Part shown: one piece after another, positions 36,507-44,874 of the stretch
How the letters are laid out: the number at the start of each line of letters is the position of its first letter
Numbering within the stretch: position 1 is the first letter of the stretch
Assembly: GCA_046051225.1 (NCBI GenBank)
Contig: JBJOOR010000007.1
Span: forward strand, 114,467 to 178,466
Direction of reading: 5' to 3'
From: CAIODY01 sp046051225
GTDB lineage: Bacteria; Bacteroidota; Bacteroidia; Chitinophagales; CAIODY01
DNA length: 64,000 nucleotides
Notes under the pieces: generated by a model
What the model was told of the DNA's origin: nothing
The model's database searches: none
Seen by the model: the letters and a program-made list of their open reading frames with translations, nothing else
Made by a program: the position numbers and the translations under genes

Positions 36507-36608
36507 TTTAATCGTTGTTAAAGCCTTGTTAAGCAGTTTTATATTTTTAAAATCCTTATACTTTTGCATCAACCAAAATTTTTATTACTTAAATAATTTT
36601 AAAATATT

Positions 36609-38069
36609 ATGAATTTCAAAAATCTTAAACACGTATTATTATTTATTATTCTTACCGCAATTGCAAATTCAATATCAGCAAAAGACGAAGGCTATAAGAT
36701 TACACTAAAACTAAATGGATACAAAGACAAGGTGTGTTATTTAGCAAATTATTATGGCGATAAACAATATATACAAGATACGGTAATGCTTAAGAATATT
36801 GGTGATGCTATTGTATTTGAAGGAAAAGAAAAATTACATCAAGGTATCTATATGGTGGTTATTCCATCGCATAAATATTTTGAATTAATGATTGGAGAAG
36901 ACCAAATTTTTGATGTGGAAACTGATACAACAGATTTTGTAGGACACCTAAAAATAAAAGGTTCTATCGACAATGAATTGTTTTTAGATTATTTAAAATT
37001 TACTACAAAAATGGGTATAGAAATGGAGCTAGCAAATTCGAAATATAGAACCGCAAAAACTAAAACAGACAGTTTGTCGGCAGCAAAATCAATGGCTGAT
37101 GCAGATTCAATTGTAAACGATTTTAGAAAAAAATTTGTAGCCAAAAACCCTAAATTATTGCTTTCTAGTATTTTTAAAGCCATGCCCGAGCCAGTTGTTC
37201 CTAAGGAAATAGAACAGAAAAAAGATAATGCTACTGCTTTCAATTATTTTAAAACGCATTATTTTGACAACTTTGATTTTAGCGATGAAAGACTTTTATA
37301 CACTCCAATATTTCATGGCAAAGTAAGTAAATACTTAAACCAATTAACGGCTCAACATCCAGACTCAATCAATAAATCGGCTGATTTTTTAGTAGAAAAA
37401 TCAAGAGCAAATAAAGAAATGTTTAAATGGACGGTATGGTATATTACTAACAATTATGAACAAAGTAAAATAATGGGATTTGATGCCGTGTTTGTTCACA
37501 TGGCTGATCAATATTATTGCAAAGGCGAAGCTTATTGGGTTGATTCATCTAAATTAAAAAAGATTTGCGAACGAAAAGATCATGTAAGAAAAATATTGAT
37601 TGATGCTGTAATTCCTAATATGATTTTAGAAGATAGTTCATTAAATAGCTTTTACACCTATGATTTAATGAATAAATATAAATACACTATTTTATGGTTT
37701 TGGAATAGCACCTGTGGTCATTGCCAAAAAGAAACACCAGAACTTTATAAGGTTTGGGAAAAAATAAAAGATACTGATAAAGTAGGTGTAATAACAATTA
37801 CAGAAGAACGAATTGGCAGTAAAGACGATCCACAAATGAAAAAATGGAAAACTTATTTAAAAGAGCATCCCATGGATTGGTATAATTTACGTGATGCTAA
37901 TAATTACTACGATTTTAAAGATATGTATGATGTGTATGCTACCCCAAAAATGTTTGTTGTGGATTCAAAAACACACAAGATTGTAGCTAAATTAATTGGC
38001 GTTGAACAAGTAGAAGAAGTAATTAATCAACTTAAAAAAATAGATGAAGAAAAGCTTAAGAAGAAATAA
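36609..38069 (+). CDS. Secreted thioredoxin-fold protein with DUF4369/DUF5106-like N-terminal region
   Basis: The 486-residue protein has a signal peptide ending near NSISAKDEG (about residue 25). A DUF4369-like beta domain (VCYLANYYGDKQYIQDTV) is followed by a helical DUF5106-like part and a C-terminal thioredoxin fold with WFWNSTCGHCQKETPEL, the redox motif being CGHC near residue 372, and a cis-Pro in YATPKMFVV. Such proteins reduce or isomerise disulfides in the periplasm. A -7 box TACTTTTG stands at 36559-36566. The last codons and stop lie in a long palindrome shared with the convergent gene. Confidence 0.88.
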   Translation: MNFKNLKHVLLFIILTAIANSISAKDEGYKITLKLNGYKDKVCYLANYYGDKQYIQDTVMLKNIGDAIVFEGKEKLHQGIYMVVIPSHKYFELMIGEDQIFDVETDTTDFVGHLKIKGSIDNELFLDYLKFTTKMGIEMELANSKYRTAKTKTDSLSAAKSMADADSIVNDFRKKFVAKNPKLLLSSIFKAMPEPVVPKEIEQKKDNATAFNYFKTHYFDNFDFSDERLLYTPIFHGKVSKYLNQLTAQHPDSINKSADFLVEKSRANKEMFKWTVWYITNNYEQSKIMGFDAVFVHMADQYYCKGEAYWVDSSKLKKICERKDHVRKILIDAVIPNMILEDSSLNSFYTYDLMNKYKYTILWFWNSTCGHCQKETPELYKVWEKIKDTDKVGVITITEERIGSKDDPQMKKWKTYLKEHPMDWYNLRDANNYYDFKDMYDVYATPKMFVVDSKTHKIVAKLIGVEQVEEVINQLKKIDEEKLKKK

Positions 38070-38087
38070 ATTTATTTCTTCTTAAGC
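38054..38087. terminator. 34-bp perfect palindrome covering both stop codons of convergent genes
   Basis: GCTTAAGAAGAAATAAA (38054-38070) is followed directly by its exact reverse complement (38071-38087). It encodes the ends of both convergent proteins (KLKKK and LLKKK) and can serve as a two-way terminator. Confidence 0.75.
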
Positions 38088-39466
38088 AAAGCACCATAAT
38101 GATTTTTGATGATATACATTGTACAAAGATAAAATGGCATGCATGGAATTTTATAACGCACCAATGCACCAAAGTTATAACTTGATAACCCTACTGCAAA
38201 CCCAAATGTCATTGCAAAAATAAAACAAAAGGTTATAAAAGGGTCGCTTCTTAAAATTCGAAAGAAGCCAAATACCCCAACTACCCTAAACGTTTGCAAG
38301 GTTAATACTAAAAACCATAAACTTTCTAAAGCTGATAATAATATAATCGGCTTCTTTGATTCCCAAATGTATGGTCTGAAAAAAGTAACATTAATAGCCA
38401 AAGGAATTTTCTTAATCAATCCAAATGTGGATATATCAGTCATATCACCCAAAGAATATACTGTTGCTCCATACAAATCACCTTCTGCAAAATGCCAATT
38501 TTGAAAGGCTTCAAGCGTAGTTGATAAATTGTCAATAGCATACTTGCCCATCTGTTCTTTTAACGAATCAATTAAAAAATAACCAGCAATACTTCCCATA
38601 AATATTAGGAATGGTAATGCTAAAGCTTTTAAAACAGGTAAATCTATTTTCTTTAAATTTGAAAATAATATTAAACTAAATAACCCTGGAATTGCGCAAA
38701 GTAAGATGTATGGTTTTATCAATAATATTAAGGTTGCGCAAGCAAATAACTCAATGATTGAAGTTAATTTGAACTTTAAATTAATAAAAAGATTATACAC
38801 GGCATGTACCACAATACATAAACTACCAAATGTGATGGGATCTTTTAATAAACCACTTCCCCAAAATACAATTGACGGAATATAAAAGCAGCATATTGAA
38901 AATTCCTTAGTTAATCTAGGATAAAGTTTTTGCAAAAGAACAAACAATTTCCAACTACCAAATAAAGAATACATGGAAAAAAATAATGAATTAGCTGTAA
39001 ATGTATGGTAAGTGATTAAAGATATTACACCACTTAATTTAATTATCGTAAATTCGGGAGTAGAAAGGTATTTTTGAGATGTGACATAGCTTAATAAAAG
39101 AGTTGACTCATTAGAATTCCCTCTCATCGATACTATATTTTCACCTTTTATAAATAATAATTTAAAAAAAATATCAGGGTCTTTAAAAAAAGAATTCATA
39201 AATGATTCAGCACCCCAATAATACGACTCCATATCACCACCACCATAATAAAATTCGTAGATTAAACTAATAGCTAACGTTCCACCCAATTTAACCCAAA
39301 ATGCTGTCATCAATATTTTACCTTGTTCAGCATCTTTTACCTTATTCTTCGATATATATTTTACTATTCTATAAAAAATATAAATAAATATGGGTGTGAT
39401 TATAAAATCCATCCAATCAAAAAATATAAATCCTAAACTACTGCCGTATCTACCTACTGAAAACAT
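38072..39466 (-). CDS. Polytopic inner-membrane protein, possibly polysaccharide-related
   Basis: The 464-residue protein has about ten hydrophobic spans and little else, for example SSLGFIFFDWMDFIITPIF and LFACATLILLIKPYILLCAI. Conserved-looking soluble motifs are YGGGDMESYYWGA after the second span and GSGLLKDPITFGS in the middle. The overall pattern is like membrane glycosyltransferases or polymerases, and the neighbours asparagine synthase and a heptose-kinase-like gene fit a surface-glycan setting, but no family is firmly recognised. It is divergent from asnB and convergent with the thioredoxin-fold gene. Confidence 0.75.
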   Translation of the reverse strand: MFSVGRYGSSLGFIFFDWMDFIITPIFIYIFYRIVKYISKNKVKDAEQGKILMTAFWVKLGGTLAISLIYEFYYGGGDMESYYWGAESFMNSFFKDPDIFFKLLFIKGENIVSMRGNSNESTLLLSYVTSQKYLSTPEFTIIKLSGVISLITYHTFTANSLFFSMYSLFGSWKLFVLLQKLYPRLTKEFSICCFYIPSIVFWGSGLLKDPITFGSLCIVVHAVYNLFINLKFKLTSIIELFACATLILLIKPYILLCAIPGLFSLILFSNLKKIDLPVLKALALPFLIFMGSIAGYFLIDSLKEQMGKYAIDNLSTTLEAFQNWHFAEGDLYGATVYSLGDMTDISTFGLIKKIPLAINVTFFRPYIWESKKPIILLSALESLWFLVLTLQTFRVVGVFGFFRILRSDPFITFCFIFAMTFGFAVGLSSYNFGALVRYKIPCMPFYLCTMYIIKNHYGALLKKK

Positions 39467-39542
39467 AATTGTAAAAATAATTCAATCTTTTAATTTAGTG
39501 CAAAACAATTAATTTATTTTTACCTAAATTTATTTAAACTAT

Positions 39543-41429
39543 ATGTGTGGCATTGCAGGATTTTATTCAAACATTAATTCTACTGAACTAAATAAAGCTT
39601 TATTACAAAAAGCTTCTAATGCTATTCATAAACGTGGCCCCGATAATGAAGGTTTTTATTTTAACAATTTAATTGGCTTGGCTCATCGACGCCTTTCTAT
39701 TATTGATACTTCTGAAGGCGCTCATCAACCATTTCATAGTGAGGATGATAAATTTGTAATGGTATTTAATGGTGAAATTTTAAATTATAAAGATTTACAA
39801 TTTCAATATTTACCCGATGAAAAATTTCATACCACATCTGATACCGAAGTATTATTGAAGTTATTTATCAAATTAGGAAACAAATGTTTTTCATTATTAA
39901 ATGGCTTTTTTGCTTTGGCAATTTATGATAAGCAAGAAAATAAATTAACACTAGCTCGTGATAGATATGGCAAAAAGCCTTTGCTTACTTATCAAAACGA
40001 AAATGGATTTTATTTTGCCAGTGAAATGAAAGCCTTATTTCAATTCAATATTAAAAAAGAAATTGATAAAGCTTCGTTGGTGCAATATTTCCAATTTAAT
40101 TATTTGCCTCCAAATGCTTCACTAATAAAAGGAGTAAAAAAAGTAGAACCAGGAACAATTAAAATTATTACAGTCAATAATATTGCTACCGAAAAATTTT
40201 ATGAATTAAAAATCACCTCGGCTGATAATAAATTAAACTACGATGAAGCACAAAAGCAATTGGTAAATTTATTGGATGATGCCACCCAACGCCGTATGGT
40301 GAGTGATGTGCCGTTAGGTGCATTTCTTAGTGGTGGTATTGATTCTTCAGTAATTGTGGCGTTGGCTTCGCAGTATAAAAAAGGATTACACACCTTTTCA
40401 ATTGGGTATAAAGACGAACCTTTTTTTGATGAAACAAAATATGCCGAATTGGTGGCTGCAAAATATCAAACCAATCACACTGTTTTTAAATTAACCAATG
40501 ATGATTTTCTGCAACATTTATACGATGTGTTAGATTATATTGATGAACCTTTTGCCGATTCATCAGCATTGGCTGTTTATATTTTATCAAATCATACCCG
40601 TAAACATGCTACTGTGGCTTTAAGTGGCGATGGTGCCGATGAAATTTTTGCAGGCTATAATAAGTATGCAGCCGAATACAGAATGCGAAATAAATCATTG
40701 AAAAATGAAGCCGTAAAAGCCTTGTCGCCGCTTTGGGATGTATTACCCAAATCACGAAATCATAAACTAACTAATTTGTTTCGCCAATTAAATCGTTTTG
40801 CTGATGGCGCTAAACTAAGCACTGCCGAAAGACATTGGCGCTGGTGCAGCTGGATGCAATTTGAGAAAGTAGAACAATTATTAAATCTTAAGGATGAAGC
40901 CACCAAGGCTGAAGTAAACAAACGAAAATTATATTTTCTTCAAAACTTTACTGCTGCTAATGATTTTAATGAAGTATTGCTGACCGATACTAATTTGGTA
41001 TTAAAAGGCGATATGCTAGTAAAAGTAGATATGATGAGCATGGCAAATAGTTTAGAAATTCGTTCGCCATTTTTAGATTATACAGTGGTAGATTTTGCCT
41101 TTTCGTTGCCAGCTAGTTTTAAAATAAATGGGCAAATGAAAAAACGAATTGTGCAAGATGCATTCCGACATTTATTGCCTGCCGAATTGTATAACCGCCC
41201 CAAGCATGGCTTTGAAGTGCCTTTGTTAAAATGGTTTAGAAACGAATTAAAATCATTAATTGAAGATGATTTATTGAATGAAAAATTTATAGCCGAGCAA
41301 AATATTTTTAACTTGGAATTTATACAGCAATTAAAACAGCAACTAAACAGCAATAATCCTGGCGATGCTGCTGCTAATATCTGGGCGCTGATTGTATTTC
41401 AATGGTGGTGGAAAAAATATTTTATTTAA
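39543..41429 (+). CDS. asnB: Asparagine synthase (glutamine-hydrolysing)
   Basis: The enzyme makes asparagine, or amidates a related substrate, from glutamine and ATP. The 628 residues begin MCGIAGFYS, which places the nucleophile Cys2 directly after Met1 and fixes the start. The glutaminase part has HRRLSIID and FNGEILNY; the synthase part has the pyrophosphate loop LSGGIDSSV (about 262) and SGDGADEIFAGY. Paralogues of this type in sugar loci amidate surface glycans, so with its neighbours either role is possible. Confidence 0.93.
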   Translation: MCGIAGFYSNINSTELNKALLQKASNAIHKRGPDNEGFYFNNLIGLAHRRLSIIDTSEGAHQPFHSEDDKFVMVFNGEILNYKDLQFQYLPDEKFHTTSDTEVLLKLFIKLGNKCFSLLNGFFALAIYDKQENKLTLARDRYGKKPLLTYQNENGFYFASEMKALFQFNIKKEIDKASLVQYFQFNYLPPNASLIKGVKKVEPGTIKIITVNNIATEKFYELKITSADNKLNYDEAQKQLVNLLDDATQRRMVSDVPLGAFLSGGIDSSVIVALASQYKKGLHTFSIGYKDEPFFDETKYAELVAAKYQTNHTVFKLTNDDFLQHLYDVLDYIDEPFADSSALAVYILSNHTRKHATVALSGDGADEIFAGYNKYAAEYRMRNKSLKNEAVKALSPLWDVLPKSRNHKLTNLFRQLNRFADGAKLSTAERHWRWCSWMQFEKVEQLLNLKDEATKAEVNKRKLYFLQNFTAANDFNEVLLTDTNLVLKGDMLVKVDMMSMANSLEIRSPFLDYTVVDFAFSLPASFKINGQMKKRIVQDAFRHLLPAELYNRPKHGFEVPLLKWFRNELKSLIEDDLLNEKFIAEQNIFNLEFIQQLKQQLNSNNPGDAAANIWALIVFQWWWKKYFI

Positions 41430-41441
41430 TACTTTCTACCA

Positions 41442-42464
41442 TTATATACTCCAACTCGTCATTCCCTTTTCCGAAAATTGATACCGCTTAAATTCGCCAC
41501 CAAATGACTTTAGAGCATTCATTACTTGGTATCGTGTATTTTTTGGGCAATAAAAAATCATAAATCCACCACCACCTGCACCACTAATTTTTCCACCAGT
41601 AGCACCGCTTTTAATGGCAGCCATATATATTTCATCAATTAACGGGTTGCTGATTTCGGCAGCCATTTGTTTTTTATACTTCCATCCAAAATCTAATATT
41701 TCGCCAATAGCATCCAAATTTCCTTTTAGCAAAGCTTCTTTCATCATCACACTTTGCTCTTTTAATTTATGCATGGCATCAATAGATTTTTCTTTTTTAT
41801 CATTCACATTTTTTGTTTGTGCATCTATAATCGAAGCACTTAATCTGCTAGTGCCTGTGTAATACAACAATAAATTATTTTGTAATTCATTCAAATATTT
41901 TTCACGAATACGCAATGGATTTACAATCACTTTATCATCGGCATAAAATTCCATAAAATTTACACCGCCAAATGTAGCAGCGTATTGATCTTGCTTTCCA
42001 CCTGCCATATTCAACTGTTTGCGTTCAATATCATAAGCCAATTTTGCAATATCATATTCGCCTAATGGCAAGTTCAGCAATTCAACAAATGCGCCTAAAA
42101 TAGCTACTACTAAAGTAGATGAAGTGCCTAAACCACTACCAGCTGGTGCATCTACAAAAGTTGATAATTCAAATGACAATGGCTGTTTACAAAAATTATT
42201 TTGAACGCATTGGTACACACCTTTCAACAAATCTAATTGCCCATCAATAGTTACTAATGAGGCATCTTGCAATTCAATTTTTTCATTTTTATCATTCGAT
42301 TGAAATATAATTTTACCATCTGTTCGAGGTTGAATCATAGCATAAGCATTTAAATTTATGCTTGCATTTAAAATAGCGCCGCCGTATAAATCGCTATAAG
42401 GGCTTACATCGGTGCCACCACCAGCCAATCCAATCCGAAGTGGCGCTTTACATCTTATGATCAT
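41442..42464 (-). CDS. hddA: GHMP kinase, D-glycero-D-manno-heptose 7-phosphate kinase-like
   Basis: The 340-residue sugar kinase has all three GHMP motifs: PLRIGLAGGGTDVSPYSD near the N-terminus, the ATP loop PAGSGLGTSSTLVV (about 111-124) and ISGAGGGGFMIFY near the C-terminus. It is most like heptose 7-phosphate kinases that feed GDP-heptose synthesis for surface polysaccharide. It would act in the cytoplasm. No other heptose genes are adjacent, so the substrate is inferred from similarity. It converges with asnB, with 12 bp between stops. Confidence 0.85.
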   Translation of the reverse strand: MIIRCKAPLRIGLAGGGTDVSPYSDLYGGAILNASINLNAYAMIQPRTDGKIIFQSNDKNEKIELQDASLVTIDGQLDLLKGVYQCVQNNFCKQPLSFELSTFVDAPAGSGLGTSSTLVVAILGAFVELLNLPLGEYDIAKLAYDIERKQLNMAGGKQDQYAATFGGVNFMEFYADDKVIVNPLRIREKYLNELQNNLLLYYTGTSRLSASIIDAQTKNVNDKKEKSIDAMHKLKEQSVMMKEALLKGNLDAIGEILDFGWKYKKQMAAEISNPLIDEIYMAAIKSGATGGKISGAGGGGFMIFYCPKNTRYQVMNALKSFGGEFKRYQFSEKGMTSWSI

Positions 42465-42548
42465 TGAATTAAATTTATTTGAGCGGCTAAGTTAATAGAT
42501 AAAATATTTAAAATTTATTTTCGTTTAAAGCATTAATTTGCAAACGCT

Positions 42549-43604
42549 ATGAAGTTTAAAAAATATTTCATTTTATTTATATTTAGTTGCACAGCTTTAT
42601 CAAGCTATTCACAAACGGGTGCAAATGCAACGTTCGAATTTTTGCGAATGCCAGTAAGTGCCAAGGCCATTGCCTTAGGTGGTTATGCTATAGCACCGCA
42701 AAATAATGATATAAGTTTAGCCGCATTTACACCATCTTTATTAAATGAAAATTTAGATAGAAATTTTGCATTAAATCATGAAATATTATTTGGTGGTATT
42801 CAACATGGGCAAGTTTCTTATGCTCGATTTTCAAAAAAAAACAACATCACTTTTGCAGGTAATATTCAATATATCAATTATGGTAATTTTATTAGAACTG
42901 ATGATGCTGGCGCTACACACGGACATTTTGGAGCAGAAGAAACAGCTCTTCAATTTGGGTTTGGAAAACGATTAAACCCCTTATTTTCGTATGGCGCTAA
43001 TGCAAAACTAATTGTATCCAGATTCGATAATTTAGTAGCTACAGGCATTGCAACTGATATAAGTGCTTCTTACAACGATACCGCCAAAAAAATTGCATTT
43101 ACTTTTTTGATTAAAAATGCAGGTGTGCAACTAAAAAAATATCAGTATAATAACTACATCGATAATTTTGGAAATGAAATTTTTCCTACCGATGCTTTAA
43201 TTGGATTTTCAAAGCGGTTGGCTCATATTCCTTTTGCATTGCATGTTACAGCCCATCATCTTACTAAATGGAATATTAGATATTTTAATGCTGCCGATAA
43301 TATTTCAACATCAATATTAAATGCAGATACAAGCAATTCAACAAAATCAAAAAAATATATAGCTGATAAAATATTTAGGCATTTGAATTTTGCTGGCGAA
43401 TTTTTTTTAGGAAAATCGTTAAGTGTTCAAATTGGATATAATAATTTAAGAAGGCAAGAATTAAAAACTACAAGCCGAAATGGATTGATAGGTTTTAGTG
43501 GCGGCTTTCAAATTAAAACAAAGAAATTTACAATTGGATATGCTAGGGCTTGGTATTATTTGCCAAGTGCATCCAACACACTTTCGCTAAGTTTTGTAAT
43601 TTAA
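42549..43604 (+). CDS. porQ: Type IX secretion system protein PorQ
   Basis: The 351-residue outer-membrane beta-barrel has a signal peptide ending near SYSQTG (about residue 22). FEFLRMPVSAKAIALGGYAIA and the following barrel strands match PorQ, which together with PorU, PorV and PorZ forms the T9SS attachment complex at the cell surface. The final strand ends in a hydrophobic residue, as barrels do. It is the only secretion-machinery gene in the window and serves the T9SS cargo proteins encoded around it. Confidence 0.88.
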   Translation: MKFKKYFILFIFSCTALSSYSQTGANATFEFLRMPVSAKAIALGGYAIAPQNNDISLAAFTPSLLNENLDRNFALNHEILFGGIQHGQVSYARFSKKNNITFAGNIQYINYGNFIRTDDAGATHGHFGAEETALQFGFGKRLNPLFSYGANAKLIVSRFDNLVATGIATDISASYNDTAKKIAFTFLIKNAGVQLKKYQYNNYIDNFGNEIFPTDALIGFSKRLAHIPFALHVTAHHLTKWNIRYFNAADNISTSILNADTSNSTKSKKYIADKIFRHLNFAGEFFLGKSLSVQIGYNNLRRQELKTTSRNGLIGFSGGFQIKTKKFTIGYARAWYYLPSASNTLSLSFVI

Positions 43605-43620
43605 GCAATGGTATTAAAAC

Positions 43621-43656
43621 AAAAAAAGGAAGCCGTATGCACGACTTCCTTTTTTT
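43621..43656. terminator. Two-way terminator between porQ and the PepSY/TonB operon
   Basis: A run of A, GGAAG, a 12-base loop, CTTCC and a run of T form a symmetric hairpin between the convergent stops. Confidence 0.8.
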
Positions 43657-43673
43657 ATATTTCTTCAACTCAA

Positions 43674-44102
43674 TTAAGCAGGTTGTTTTCTTAAAAAATT
43701 TCCTTTAGCATCAAATATATAATCTTCACCACCCACTTCAGCTTCATAGGTAATATTTCCTTTAGCATCAATAGTTTTAGCAGCTTCTTTAATTTTTTTA
43801 CCAGCTAGATTCTTGCTGATATATTCAATTACTGAAATAGGTAATACATCAATTTTAATAGCTGTTTCGGTTTGTAACCATTGTCCTGCTGGCGAAAACA
43901 AAGCCGATGTTTCAACTTTATTTATTGAAAATTCTGCCTCATAATTTCCATACTCAAATTCCCATTTTGATACATATTGATTGGGAAACATTTCAGCAAA
44001 TTTAGTTTTTACTTCTTTGGGTACTTCGTATTCGCTAATTTTTCCAGCAAATAAAAATTGCGATGTAAATAGCAGCGCAATAAGAATCTTTATTTTTTTC
44101 AT
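43674..44102 (-). CDS. PepSY-like (DUF2874) secreted protein 1
   Basis: The 142-residue protein has a signal peptide (MKKIKILIALLFTSQFLFAG) and two PepSY-like repeats of the DUF2874/beta-lactamase-inhibitor-like fold: FPNQYVSKWEFEYGNYEAEF and the later AGKKIKEAAKTIDAKGNITYEAEVGG. It is periplasmic. It is last in a five-gene minus-strand run with a TonB receptor and is a clear paralogue of the protein at 47101-47517. The role in this family is unknown; binding of the transported compound or of a protein partner is possible. Confidence 0.85.
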   Translation of the reverse strand: MKKIKILIALLFTSQFLFAGKISEYEVPKEVKTKFAEMFPNQYVSKWEFEYGNYEAEFSINKVETSALFSPAGQWLQTETAIKIDVLPISVIEYISKNLAGKKIKEAAKTIDAKGNITYEAEVGGEDYIFDAKGNFLRKQPA

Positions 44103-44167
44103 TGTTTTAAATTTTTGTCTAAGTTAAAATTGAATTTTCAATTAATCAAGAATCTGTTGATATGAAA

Positions 44168-44848
44168 TTATTGTTTCATGATTTTTTTAAAATAAATTTC
44201 TCCATTTATTTCTTCTATTTTTAAAAAGTAAATAGCCGCTGGTAATTCAGCCATTGACAATCGGATATTATTCTTGAAGTACTGAATTGCAACCTCTAAT
44301 TTTTGCCCATTACTATTTAATACTTCTACTGATTTAAATACATTATTATAGGGTTGAAGTACTAATTCATTTGTAGTAGGGTTTGGATAAATGATTAATA
44401 ATTTACTTGCATCAACAGTATTTATAGAGGTAGAATTTACTATCAAAATATAAGATAATGTATCTTTTAGCATCTTGTTGGCTGTATCATTTACAGCATA
44501 AGTTAAAACTGCAATTCCATTATTAACTTTTGCTTCAATTGCAATATCTAAATTGGCTATACCATTTGGCACAATAGCAGTCATAATAGCTGAAGCCGTA
44601 GATGAAGGATAGCTTGCATAATTATCATTGATATAAAATACCCAATTTGGTGGCAATGCTTTACTTATTAATGTCCATTGTAAAGCAATATTATTTGTAG
44701 AAATATTTTTCAAATTAATGTTTAAATATTCGATTGAATCCAGTTTGCTTTTTCTTACAATTGAATCGTTAGGCAAATGAATAAAATTTAGTTGTGCTTG
44801 GCAAACTAAACTTGTGATTACCAAACAGAATGAAAAAAATAATTTCAT
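44168..44848 (-). CDS. Small T9SS-secreted protein
   Basis: The 226-residue protein has a signal peptide ending near LVCQAQL (about residue 19), a beta-sandwich of roughly 120 residues (LNINLKNISTNNIALQWTLI), and a C-terminal T9SS type A sorting domain (LIIYPNPTTNELVLQPYN, AIYFLKIEEINGEIYFKKI). It lies between the TonB receptor and PepSY-like gene 1 with short gaps, so it is probably part of that operon and may sit at the surface near the receptor. Confidence 0.85.
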   Translation of the reverse strand: MKLFFSFCLVITSLVCQAQLNFIHLPNDSIVRKSKLDSIEYLNINLKNISTNNIALQWTLISKALPPNWVFYINDNYASYPSSTASAIMTAIVPNGIANLDIAIEAKVNNGIAVLTYAVNDTANKMLKDTLSYILIVNSTSINTVDASKLLIIYPNPTTNELVLQPYNNVFKSVEVLNSNGQKLEVAIQYFKNNIRLSMAELPAAIYFLKIEEINGEIYFKKIMKQ

Positions 44849-44874
44849 GGTATAAATTTTATCGAAGTTAAAAA

